From contig JAJEKB010020839.1 of the NCBI GenBank assembly GCA_022393335.1, positions 461,081-525,080 of the forward strand: a stretch of DNA of 64,000 bases. The letters are read 5' to 3'. Under the pieces are notes generated by a model, which had not been told where the DNA came from, did not search any database, and saw only the letters and a program-made list of their open reading frames with translations. The stretch is from Macrotrachela quadricornifera (Eukaryota > Rotifera > Eurotatoria > Philodinida > Philodinidae). Made by a program: the position numbers and the translations under genes. Shown here one piece after another: positions 1 to 9,004 of the stretch (the first letter of the stretch is position 1; each line of letters starts with the position of its first letter).

Positions 1-288
1 ATGATTCGCTGTCGATACAATTAAATTTAAATTATAGATAGAAACTTGTTTTTTGTATAAAATTCTAACGAAGTGTTAAAGAATGTCGTCAACTCTTGAT
101 TTATCCTTTTGACTTTCTCCTACACGTATTGGTAGGCAAGTATACGATTTCAGTGACTGAAATGCATGATTAAGCAATTTTTTTTTTATCTTTCATTATT
201 ATTTCTAAAAGAGTATTAATGCATTTTGTGCGTTGTAGATAATACTATTATCTCAATATTTTTCTGATCATCATCGGTAACTACGAAT

Positions 289-813
289 ATGGCTCGTCGA
301 TCAGGCTTATTTTCTATTATATTGGCTTTTCTAGTGTTTACTAATGCTTCAGCAAAAGTTGTTACGTACCATGTAACATTTGTTCCATGCACGGCTGGTT
401 CAACTTGTCCTCAAGGAAATCCATCCTTCTTCAGCAAGACGTTCGCTCTGAATAATAAGCTTAGTCCAAGTTTGAATTTAAATGTTGGTGATAAACTAGT
501 ATTTAATTTGGCTACAGATGTTTCATTTCATCCATTAACAATCTGCAAAAATAGTCCCGAACCCCGCTTCTGTCAAGGAGCAACTGGTGATGATAAACTA
601 AATACACCTCTTACTCAATCAGGTACCAAAACTTCGGTTACTTTCGCTACTGCTGGAACTTATTATTATGGTTGCCTTAATCATCCTGGAATGGGTGCTA
701 CAATTAATGTTATACAAAGAACTGGTGTTACTTCAAATCGACGTAGAACAAGCCGTAGAACAAGCCGACGCACCACTCTTACAACAACACGACGTACAAC
801 CAGCACTGGTTGA
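289..813 (+). CDS. Secreted cupredoxin (blue-copper, plastocyanin-like) protein
   Basis: A single-exon 174-residue protein starting at a true ATG. Residues 1-22 form a signal peptide (basic MARR, hydrophobic core, cut near ASA/K). Residues 23-143 read as one cupredoxin domain. A His at 81 (FHPLTIC) and the late cluster Cys129, His132, Met135 (GCLNHPGMG) are the four ligands of a type-1 copper site in the expected order and spacing. Cys34, Cys40, Cys86 and Cys95 could form disulphides. The tail (150-174) is an odd low-complexity Arg/Thr/Ser stretch with TSRR/TTRR repeats, not part of the fold. Family knowledge suggests extracellular electron transfer or copper binding; the partner is unknown. 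It could equally be called a plastocyanin/azurin-family domain protein. A run of 12 A lies about 150 bp downstream. Confidence 0.82.
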   Translation: MARRSGLFSIILAFLVFTNASAKVVTYHVTFVPCTAGSTCPQGNPSFFSKTFALNNKLSPSLNLNVGDKLVFNLATDVSFHPLTICKNSPEPRFCQGATGDDKLNTPLTQSGTKTSVTFATAGTYYYGCLNHPGMGATINVIQRTGVTSNRRRTSRRTSRRTTLTTTRRTTSTG

Positions 814-1461
814 TTAGCTCACAAGTTCATCACCATCATCAACTGAAACTACTCCTTTTTAACATTGATTCCTCATTTCTATATTAGTTTAGTGAATACG
901 AGTTTTTTGTTATTCTTATTAAGAGCAACAACAAAACCGTGTTATTATTAATATCAATAGAAAAAAAAAAAATTATTATCATTAATCTCTATATATAAAG
1001 AAGAATGTTTGTTTCTTCCTCATGCATTTGGACACGCTAAGAGCAAATGCAACTAAACTTTTCAGGAATCATCTTCTCACCGAAGAGGAGAACAATGACT
1101 ACTTTTTGTCGGAAAAACATCGGTCCTTCGCCTGCATCAGACCCATCTGTATATATCTGATTTTGTGTATGGCAATATTATTCACATGCTAGGATTTTAT
1201 CAACTGAAGTTACATAAGAAAGCTTTATGATTTTCGTGTTTCGAATTGCATAGACTATCATTGTATCGTGAAAATGATACACGGTGAAAAAATGTTCGAA
1301 AGACAATATTCATCGACAATGACTACAATAAATAAATGTACTCTGTTCACAATTATTATTTGAGCAACTGTCTGCATCACAAGAAAAATAGACTTCTATA
1401 ACGCTCGAAAAATTCGAGTATTGTTTAGAAATGTAGCTACAAATTGACCATGCGTATGAAA
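814..1461. other. Intergenic stretch with one repeat copy
   Basis: No gene is supported here. Part of it (about 985-1190) is a minus-strand copy of the interspersed repeat that dominates the right end of the window. Confidence 0.5.
985..1190 (-). repeat. Interspersed repeat copy (right-end family), minus orientation
   Basis: Read on the minus strand, this stretch ends in a motif like CGAACAGACAAACATTCTTC followed by TTTATATATAGAGAT. Further upstream it has a GAAAAGTTT..GTT.GC block and AAATGCAT. The same order of blocks recurs at about 62640-62700, 62840-62890 and 63840-63960 on the plus strand. It looks like a non-autonomous element with a simple TA-rich 3' tail. Its class (SINE-like or other) cannot be settled by reading. 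Confidence 0.55.
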
Positions 1462-2420
1462 TCATTGGTCTAAATAATGAAGAACCAGACTTTGTAGTTT
1501 GATTATAGTATCATGAATTCTTAAGTCAACACCTAGTTCGTCTACAGATACACGATAATATATTCTTTTTGTTAATACTTTCCATTGTCGGAAAAAATAA
1601 GTATTACATGGTTGTTCAGTTGATGTTGCTATTCTTGGTATCACTAATAATTTACATCACTGTCCTTTTGTCGGGTTATTGTGATAAACAATAATATCAG
1701 TCTGCGGTGACCATTGATCGACCACAAGAAGGAATCGATTGCTGACTACTTTATTGAAAACTTCTTTAATCCAGTATTCCACGAAGGATTTATTTAATTT
1801 TTCAGGTATATTGTAACTAGTTATTATATTTGATGCTGAATAGACCGCTCTTGCAATTGTAAACCGACCCATGGATCCCTGGAGACAAATAAAAAGAGGA
1901 CTGAACAACTGATCAGCATAACTGTATAGGAAATGGCTTATAGCATTCAAAGATTTTATTGATAGGTAAGTCGTTGTCTCTCCTGCATAAGATAGTGTAC
2001 GGTTCGAAGCTATTTCGTAGTTAAAATTGTATTGATCAGCATTTAGCACAAAATTATGAACAACTTCCCGATGAAAAACAAATTTTGTCACCTTTCTCGA
2101 AGATATACCGTTGCGTTTTTTGAAATTGAGAAGCCAATAGTCACTTACTTTGAAGCCATCTATATTTTCTATTTTTGCTTAGGATAGAATCTATCACTTC
2201 ACGTCAATATCGTGCACAGCGAAATCTATCGAGTATAAAATGCTCTACACGCTCCAGTTTTTGCCGGCGGTTTTCGCTATTTGCAACATATTCTCGAAAT
2301 CGCTTTAATGGCATGTATTCTAAATTGAACTGACGATTTTTGACTACTTGTTGCTCTTCATCATCGATTTCAACAAAATAGTCCGGGCCAAAGTGATCGA
2401 TATCTGAAATTTCGAGAGAA
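1462..2420 (-). pseudogene. Degraded DDE-superfamily transposase
   Basis: The frame runs from about 2150 down to 1462 with one TGA at 1654-1656. Beyond about 2150 it continues as recognisable but broken N-terminal sequence to about 2420 (EYMPLKRFREYV, HFILDRFR, VHDIDVK, with stops and a frame change). The order YWLLNFKKRNGISSRKVTKF, NADQYNFNYE, RTLSYAGETTT, LFSPLFICLQGSMGRF, FLLVVDQWSPQTD, then EQPCNTYFFRQWKVL, matches the animal DDE transposases that carry an N-terminal helix-turn-helix region. The first and second catalytic Asp (NADQ, VVDQWS) are present. The third, expected in a QPLD-type motif, reads QPCN, so it is lost. With the stop and the frame change this copy is dead. The family assignment is from recalled motif order, not a search. 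Confidence 0.72.
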
Positions 2421-2429
2421 TCTTTTATC

Positions 2430-3098
2430 TCTATTGTAAAGCTATTTTTGTTGGAAAGGCCTTCTAATAGATCGAGCAGATTGACTGCAATTGATATCTC
2501 TTCTTCTGCGGTGCTTATTGAATAAACACATTACCTTTCTAATGCTGTTTCATACAAATGTTTACATATATTAACGACATTCGTCATAGAGAAATAAGTT
2601 TTGATGAGGTGAAATGTGAAAGAATACTAATCAGAAGATTTATCATGGATTATTGTCGCAGCACTTTTTACTAGCCGATAAGCACAGAACAGAAAGAGAA
2701 AGGACCATTTAGAATATACTAGAAAGAATGAGAAAATAAGGGATGTGTATCATGAGTGCATAACAATACAACAAAAAGAACCATCGTTATCTTATTTATT
2801 TAATATAGCATTGCACTATCACGTACTAACAGTAATAAGTCATGAAGCGCATTTTATTGAAATGCATTCAAATATATTGCATGTGCATTGTCTATGTTAG
2901 TACGACGATTTGAACTTCAAATAATCTTAATCTCTTCTAACAAGTATCTTACAAATTATCTAGGGCAAGAAATTCACTATTAAAATCGATTGATTTTTTT
3001 TATTTGAGACCTATGGACAAAAACAGAACATACCACAAGAATCAGCTCGTCGAATTCTACAAACTGGTACATATCCAATTTAAAACTGACGAGGAAAC
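2430..3098. other. No gene recognised
   Basis: AT-rich sequence between the transposase relic and a palindrome. I see no coding frame or RNA gene. Part of it may be decayed transposon flank. Confidence 0.4.
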
Positions 3099-4010
3099 AT
3101 ATTCAGATGTCAAATCGCTTTTGAATCGAGTATATGCCTAAACGATAGACCTTAATGAGTTATTAAATACCCTATAAAGGTTTTGGTTTTCCAGACCTCC
3201 TGAGCAGAGATATACGATCGTTACTGTACTAATATTCAATATAAGAGTGTACCCATGAAATCTCGGCAAACCGATCTGGTGATAATGTTCAAATCTAGTA
3301 AAGCTTTCAGAGTTCGTAGAGATACAGGTCAAATACCAAAAACTGCATTACATTGTGATATTCTTGTGAAAAATAAAAGTTAAAGCTTTTAAAAAAAAGG
3401 TAATATTTCATCACTAACCATTCGATTCTTTAAATCAATTACATATTCAGATTCCTCGTGACAAACTGCACCATATCCTAATGAATTTAAAAATTTCATG
3501 CATTTCTATACGATCTACGTGCTGACTACATAATACACTAGTGTGGAAAAGGATATTCAAAATTCAATTATAAAATCGAGCTAAACTTCATTGGTGACCT
3601 CACTCGTACGACAATATCCAACTCTTTAAGAATTCTAATGGAGCTTCTCGTGAGGAATCTGAATATGTAATTGATTTAAAGATTCGAATGGTTAGTGATG
3701 AAATATTACCTTTTTTTTTAAAAAGCTTTAACTTTTATTTTTCGCAAAAATAACACAATATAATGTAGTTTTTGGTATTTGACCTGTATCTCTACGAACT
3801 CTGAAAGCTTTACTAGATTTGAACATCATCACCAGATCGGTTTGCCGAGATTTCATGGGTACACTTATATTGAATATTAGTATAGTAATGATCGTATATC
3901 TCTGCTCAGGAGATCTGGAAAACCAAAACCTTTATAGGGTATTTAATAACTCATTAAGGTCTATCGTTTGGGCATATACTCGATTCAAAAGCGATTTGAC
4001 ACCTGAATAC
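3099..4010. repeat. Palindromic (foldback) element, about 365-bp arms
   Basis: The left arm (about 3099-3462) and right arm (about 3646-4010) are reverse complements with few mismatches. For example AGATTCCTCGTGA at 3450-3462 faces TCTCGTGAGGAATCT at 3646-3660, and GTCAAATCGCTTTTGAATCG near 3109 faces CGATTCAAAAGCGATTTGAC near 3981. The spacer is about 180 bp. Short mirrored open frames inside the arms are by-products of the symmetry. Most likely a non-autonomous foldback/MITE element. A shorter, diverged match to its outer end (GACGAGGAAAC...TCAGATGT) is also seen near 14730. Confidence 0.85.
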
Positions 4011-4289
4011 ATACCCTTGTGAGTAAGTTAAAAATCAAGTATTTCACGGCATTCAGTGCATGAGTTCTAGCATCTCATAGAAAAGTCAAAAAAAGGTCTG
4101 GTTGGTTTTGTTCGATAGAAAAAAGATAGGACTATCAACTGGTATTCTCAGAATCAAAACGGTAATGAAACATTTGAAAGCCACAGCTTTGCAAAAATCT
4201 CCATTCATAACAAAACATGGGTGGCAAGGGAGAAATCGAGTTTTACTGTTTCGATGCCCGCAGCATTCCTCTTTCTAATGGTGAAAACC
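4011..4289. other. Flank between palindrome and Penelope-like relic
   Basis: No feature is supported. On the minus strand it may hold the eroded C-terminal part of the neighbouring reverse transcriptase, but I could not align it confidently. Confidence 0.35.
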
Positions 4290-5570
4290 GTAGATCTCTA
4301 TCTTGTTCAATATAAACATTAAAAAAATGAGCATATCTGCCAATCGATGTTGTTGATTGAGTTCATTTAAACAAACATGTAATTTATCAGTTGATCCATT
4401 CTATGTTAAAAAAGCCTCTTTTATGAAAACGACCATAAAATTCATCATCAAGATGTATTTGTCTTACTAAAGGTAATTACCAATTATGTAAATAAATATT
4501 CAATAATAATTGAATTAATGGTAAATTTAATGAACATCCTTTAATAACACGACAGACTTTACCATTACAAGAAAAAATATTATTATGTAAAGCTATTGAA
4601 GTTAATTCTTCAATAGTATTACTTATTAATCTATCTTGACGATAACTAATTGATGGATACTTTAAAAAACGATTGGCTGCTATAAGAATATCTTTATGTG
4701 ATATTCTCGTAGATAAATTAGATGTTTCAAATATAATAAAATTACCACCATTGATAAATGTAGTAGCTTGAAAAATATTTTTAAATAATGGTCCAAGAAG
4801 CTAATCAAGATAAGTAGCTAATGGTTTTATTGGACAATTTTTATAGGATGAAAATCGTGGTTTAACTGAAGCATGTCCAAATTCATGGATTTCTGGTAAA
4901 AAGTAAAGATGAGGTAAATTAATAAGATGTTTTTTATTAAAAAGCATTTTAGATACATGATCTGTATGAATAAAATTCTTTTGTTTAAATTATTTTCATC
5001 AATAATAATTCCAATCAATTCATAAAAATTAGAATTTTCTATATAGTCATTAGCACAATAATTAAATTCATCGAATTGATCCAAATAATACGTATTATTA
5101 AATTGTTCTTGAATTGTATTTTCAAATTTCCACCGTCTTGATAGATCAACTGGATACTTAGTAAAAATTCTTGTTAATTGTTGTCAAAGTGGTGCTATTT
5201 GTTGTGTAAGACTTTCAGTAAAAATAAAAGAAGAATTGGATAAAATATGCATTTGACATGGTGTAACATAACATGGGCCACAGTTAAGATATAATAATCG
5301 TCCTGATGTTCGATGATGTAGAACTTGATTTATTCTTGATATTATTATTGCTCCATGAGTGAACCAAGTCTAATTCTTGATCGTTAAAGCTTTACGAAAA
5401 AACATATCTTTATTTTGTAAAAAATATGTAAGACGTTCATTAATATTTTTAAAACATCGTTCCATTATATTTAATTTTTAATGTACAGAAGCACAATGTT
5501 GATCTTCACGAAATAAAGAGCTATCTGCTGGTTTTGAAATTAATTTGAATTGAATTTGAGAGATTTTTGT
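4290..5570 (-). pseudogene. Degraded Penelope-like element reverse transcriptase (Athena-like)
   Basis: Read on the minus strand, broken frames give, in order: TWFTHGAIIISRINQVLHHR, LLYLNCGPCYVTPCQMHI, FLPEIHEFGHASVKPRF, PIKPLATYLD, LLGPLFKNIFQATTFINGG, LSTRISHKDILIAANRFLKY, NNIFSCNGKVCRVIKGCSLN, IQLLLNIYLHNW, and DEFYGRFHKRGFF. This is the order of Penelope-like RT motifs (K/LPKxHK-like, SxTxFINGxDF, LyTxIsh, RGCxLN-type motif B, then the YxDD region). At the catalytic YxDD box this copy reads RFHKRG, so both Asp are gone. There are several stops (for example in the LD*LLG segment) and frame changes. Penelope-like elements, and the Athena group in particular, are known from bdelloid genomes. 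The assignment rests on motif memory. Confidence 0.75.
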
Positions 5571-5620
5571 CTCTTATAATTTAATTTGAATTATTTTCTT
5601 TTTGTGCAGATTATTATAAA

Positions 5621-5664
5621 CCACCTGATGAGTCCTTGAAAGTAGGACAAATTCTGGATCGTGG
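5621..5664 (+). ncRNA. Type I hammerhead ribozyme, minimal stem III, probably inactive
   Basis: The core CTGATGA is at 5625-5631. Stem II is GTCC (5632-5635) with GGAC (5645-5648), closing a 9-nt loop. Stem I is CCAC (5621-5624) with GTGG (5661-5664), directly after the cleavage-site-like ATC (5658-5660). Stem III is very short (A/U, U/A). The conserved GAAA after stem II reads only AAA (5649-5651), so the G at position 12 is missing and the copy is probably inactive. Penelope-like elements are known to carry minimal type I hammerheads. It lies about 50 bp from the PLE reverse transcriptase relic, but on the opposite strand. Confidence 0.68.
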
Positions 5665-6186
5665 CAGTCTTTGTTTTTACACTCACTTCTCACCTTTACA
5701 CACCCTCTGAGTAAAAGGGTGAGGTGAGGATGATAGCTATCGCTTTACCGTCACCCTCACCCTCCGAGTCGGTATTATAAACACAAATTTACCAACATTC
5801 TCCTTAACTTTAACGTTATCATCAAATTTTTTGATTTGAAATGAGATCTAAGTTGGTGGGGTATGAGAAAGAAACATGACGTGTGTTACCTTTTTTTGTT
5901 TTCTTTCTAATACGATAGTCACTTTCTCGGGGTTCTTATCCGTTGAGAGTTGGAAATTTTTTGAGATTTATTTATAGAAGAGATAATGATTTTCGTTTAT
6001 TCATTTTTCAAATAACAATATACAATATACAGCTAAAAAGGTCAGTTGAATTTTAGAAGCACTTCTTACAAAAATCAAATATCCATTTTGTTTTGATATA
6101 CCATCTGCATATTTTATTTTAAATATCTTTGTTAGGTTACTTGAGAGCTAATGCATCCTTTTGAATTTATCAATAACATCAATTGT
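5665..6186. other. Probable Penelope-like element terminal sequence, then nothing recognised
   Basis: The first 130 bases hold repeated TCACCCTCACCCTC and AGGGTGAGGTGAGG tracts that can fold on each other. A similar CTTACCCTCACCCTCA tract follows the second hammerhead at 17430. The remainder to 6186 shows no gene. Confidence 0.45.
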
Positions 6187-6923
6187 TTTAAAGGATGATC
6201 ACAAAAATTCGGCTCCTCCTTAGTAAAGGAAGAATACTTATATCACACTCATATAATAGTATTGATCAACTTATGTCATTCTGTAGAGACAGAGAAGACC
6301 TATCTTCTGAAAAAAAAGACAATTTGAAACACATCAGTTTATTATAAAGTTATAGTCATTTGATTAATTTCGAGTGATCAAACTTGATTGTGATATGGAT
6401 TTTTATATGACTAGATAGAAATTCGGCAGGCTCTACCAAAATATGGGCCTTCAAAAAAATCTTTGATCCTCTTTTGAATACAAAATAATAAAAATCTGAT
6501 GGATTATATGTTGTAGAGTGTACGTAATATTCAATAACTTTCATAGATCGACTGTTCCGTCTGTAGTTATACGTGTTGAAATGCTCTGAGCACATTTGCT
6601 TTAATACACGATACATAATATTTTTACTAGGCTTTCTACTTGTCTTCAAATTTTTTAGCAAAACTAGGATCAGCAAAATTGTTGATATTGATATTCTTGT
6701 AGAGATTGACGAACTTTATTCAATCGTACAAAAAAATCCAGAAAATTATTCCAGCTCAGATGTCAAAAAAATAGTTCTGTTTTTGAAAAAAACGCAAAGG
6801 TAAAAATTCTCACTCTAAAACTCGTCAAATGACATAATTTGATCAATATTATTATATGAGTCTGATATAGGTATTTCTGATTTACTAAGGAGGGGTCGAA
6901 ATTTTGTGACCACCTATTATGAT
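6187..6923. repeat. Terminal-inverted-repeat element, about 95-bp ends
   Basis: The ends 6192-6288 and 6830-6916 are inverted copies: GATCACAAAAATTCGGCTCC, then CTTAGTAAAG and ACTCATATAATA, faced by TATTATATGAGT, TTTACTAAGGAGG and GGGTCGAAATTTTGTGACC. The total length of about 730 bp fits a non-autonomous DNA transposon. The inner open frames on both strands are unrecognised; the plus-strand stretch near 6690-6800 (ending VKKIVLFLKKTQR) could be a transposase remnant, which is speculative. Confidence 0.72.
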
Positions 6924-7245
6924 AGCGTTTATTATATTATACTAAAACCGAATCCCTCGAAGTTTGTATCATTGATAAACCAAAAAGGTACACTAGCTTT
7001 GATTTAGTCTAGGAAAATATTTCTATCAAACATAACACAAACCTTTTCCAGATTAAATGAAAAGGTCTTGGGGGGTAAGGGTGATTGCCTTATGGTCTTC
7101 TATTCAGCTATCTTACCTCTTGAGAGGTAAAAAGGATATAATTTCTTATTTCTTTTGAATCTTTCATGTGGATAAGCAGCATAAGTAACAGTACTGATCT
7201 ATCATTCTTATTCTGTGTTTAATAGTGCGAAGCAAAAATATTAAA
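6924..7245. other. Upstream region of the aminopeptidase gene
   Basis: No feature is clearly supported. It would hold the promoter of the following gene. Confidence 0.35.
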
Positions 7246-9004
7246 ATGCAAGTTGACACATCACCTGGCAAAAGTGATAAACCTATGAGATTAATCATAG
7301 CTCTTCTTCTAATTGGACTATTGCTTGCAAGCACTCTTGCTATTGTCATAGTTATCTTTGTCAAAGTTAACAATGGTAGTAGCAATAATGGCAATAATCC
7401 GTCAACAACCATGCCGAATTCACTTGACTCAATTTTAGCTGAGTCAATTCGTATTGAAGATATAATGGGTCATCTTAAAGAATTACAACGTATTGCCATT
7501 ACTGAAAATGGAACACGAGCCATTGGTACGCTTGGTTTTAATAAGACACTTGATTATATTATTAATACTCTCTCCACAAACACGAATTACCAAGTTACGA
7601 CGAGCTTTTTCCCTGTAAGACAGTTTTCTCTCGCTAGTAATCCAATATTAGTGTCGTCGATTAATGGTTCTATACAGAACCACACCTACTCAACGAATCT
7701 AGCACTTGCTGAATTTTTTTATGTGCGATATTCAACATCTGCAAATTTTTCGGATTATATCCAAGTTAGTGCTATCCCTAATCTAGGATGTACTGATGCT
7801 GATTATCTTGCTGCAAAGCCTCCTCCTCTCGGTCGCATAGCATTAGTCAAACGAGGTGATTGTACTTTCGCTGAGAAGGGTGCACTTGCTTCGAAATACA
7901 ACGTTGCTGCTCTTCTACTTTATAATGATGGTACAGCACCTGATCGTATTTCACCTATACCCGTCAACTTAGGCCAAACTAATAAATTACCAGCACTCTT
8001 TCTTTCATATACTCTCGGTCAGAAACTTGTTGATGCGGCTCAAGATCTCTCAAAAGATGTCAGTGTACTGGTAAACATTGTTGTAAAGGACGAATTGCCA
8101 ACCGCAGTAGGAAACATTTGTGCTGATACACCCACAGGTAACATTACTCAAACTATTGTTATTGGTAGTCACAGTGATAGTGTACCAGCTGGACCAGGCA
8201 TTAACGATAACGGTAAATTACAAGATTCAATATTCCATTAATCTCTTTCCTGTTGTAGGTAGTGGTACGGCAGCCACTCTCGGTTTAGCTATAGCTCTTG
8301 CTCGTCTTTTGAAAACATCTACTTATTCCACATATAAATATCGAGTTCGATTTTGTTGGTGGGGTGCTGAAGAACTTGGTCTTCTTGGCTCACATTATCA
8401 TGTCACAGAAGCAAAAAATTCTACTATTGTTGGTGAACGCCTTGCTGATTATTTAATTAATCTTAATTATGATATGCTTGGTTCACCTAATTACATCTTT
8501 GGTATCTATGATGGTAGAACAGCAAATAATGCTACTCCACCGACAGCTATTCCAGGTAGCAATAAAATCACCGGCCTCTATCGTGATTGGTTCATTCGGC
8601 AAAATTTGCCATGGGATTATACTGATTTTAGTGGTCGAAGTGATTATGGACCATTTTTAGCTGAAGGAATTGTAGCTGGTGGATTATTCTCTGGTGCAGA
8701 CGATATGAAATCGCAAGAAGAACGTGATCGTTATGATAAAATACTGGGTCAAGGAATGGGTGGCATTGTCGGTGCCATTCATGATCCATGTTATCATACA
8801 GCATGCGATTCTATTCAAAACATTAATGTATTTGCTTATGAGAAGATGGTGCAAGCAGCTGCATATGCTTTAGAATATTTAGGTCGTCATAATGATTTAG
8901 CTAATTGGCTTTATCCGGATGGAAAAGTATCGTATTTAGATACGCAAGTAACACAGCGAGAATACAATTCAATAGATGAATATTTTGAATTACCTTACTT
9001 TTAA
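7246..9004 (+). CDS. Membrane-anchored M28 zinc aminopeptidase with PA domain
   Basis: Two exons, 7246-8212 and 8259-9004, with a 46-bp GT-AG intron (8213-8258), give 570 residues. I start at the ATG at 7246; an in-frame GTG 21 bp upstream is not a likely eukaryotic start. A short cytoplasmic N-terminus precedes one membrane segment (about 15-40), so it is a type II protein with the enzyme outside the cell or in the lumen. A PA domain (about 140-260; GRIALVKRGDCTFAEKG) precedes the M28 peptidase. The metal and catalytic residues are all present: His309 and Asp321 (GSHSDSVPAGPGINDNGSG, joined across the intron), Glu360-Glu361 (WWGAEELGLLG), Asp394 (NYDMLG) and His502 (HDPCYHTACD). Many NxT/S sites suggest glycosylation. 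The predicted role is removal of N-terminal residues from peptides. AATAAA lies near 9080. The closest relatives I recall are fungal/bacterial secreted aminopeptidases. Confidence 0.92.

Noticed and set aside
8469..8660. Separate small gene inside the aminopeptidase
   Set aside because: It is an alternative frame within the second exon of the M28 gene.
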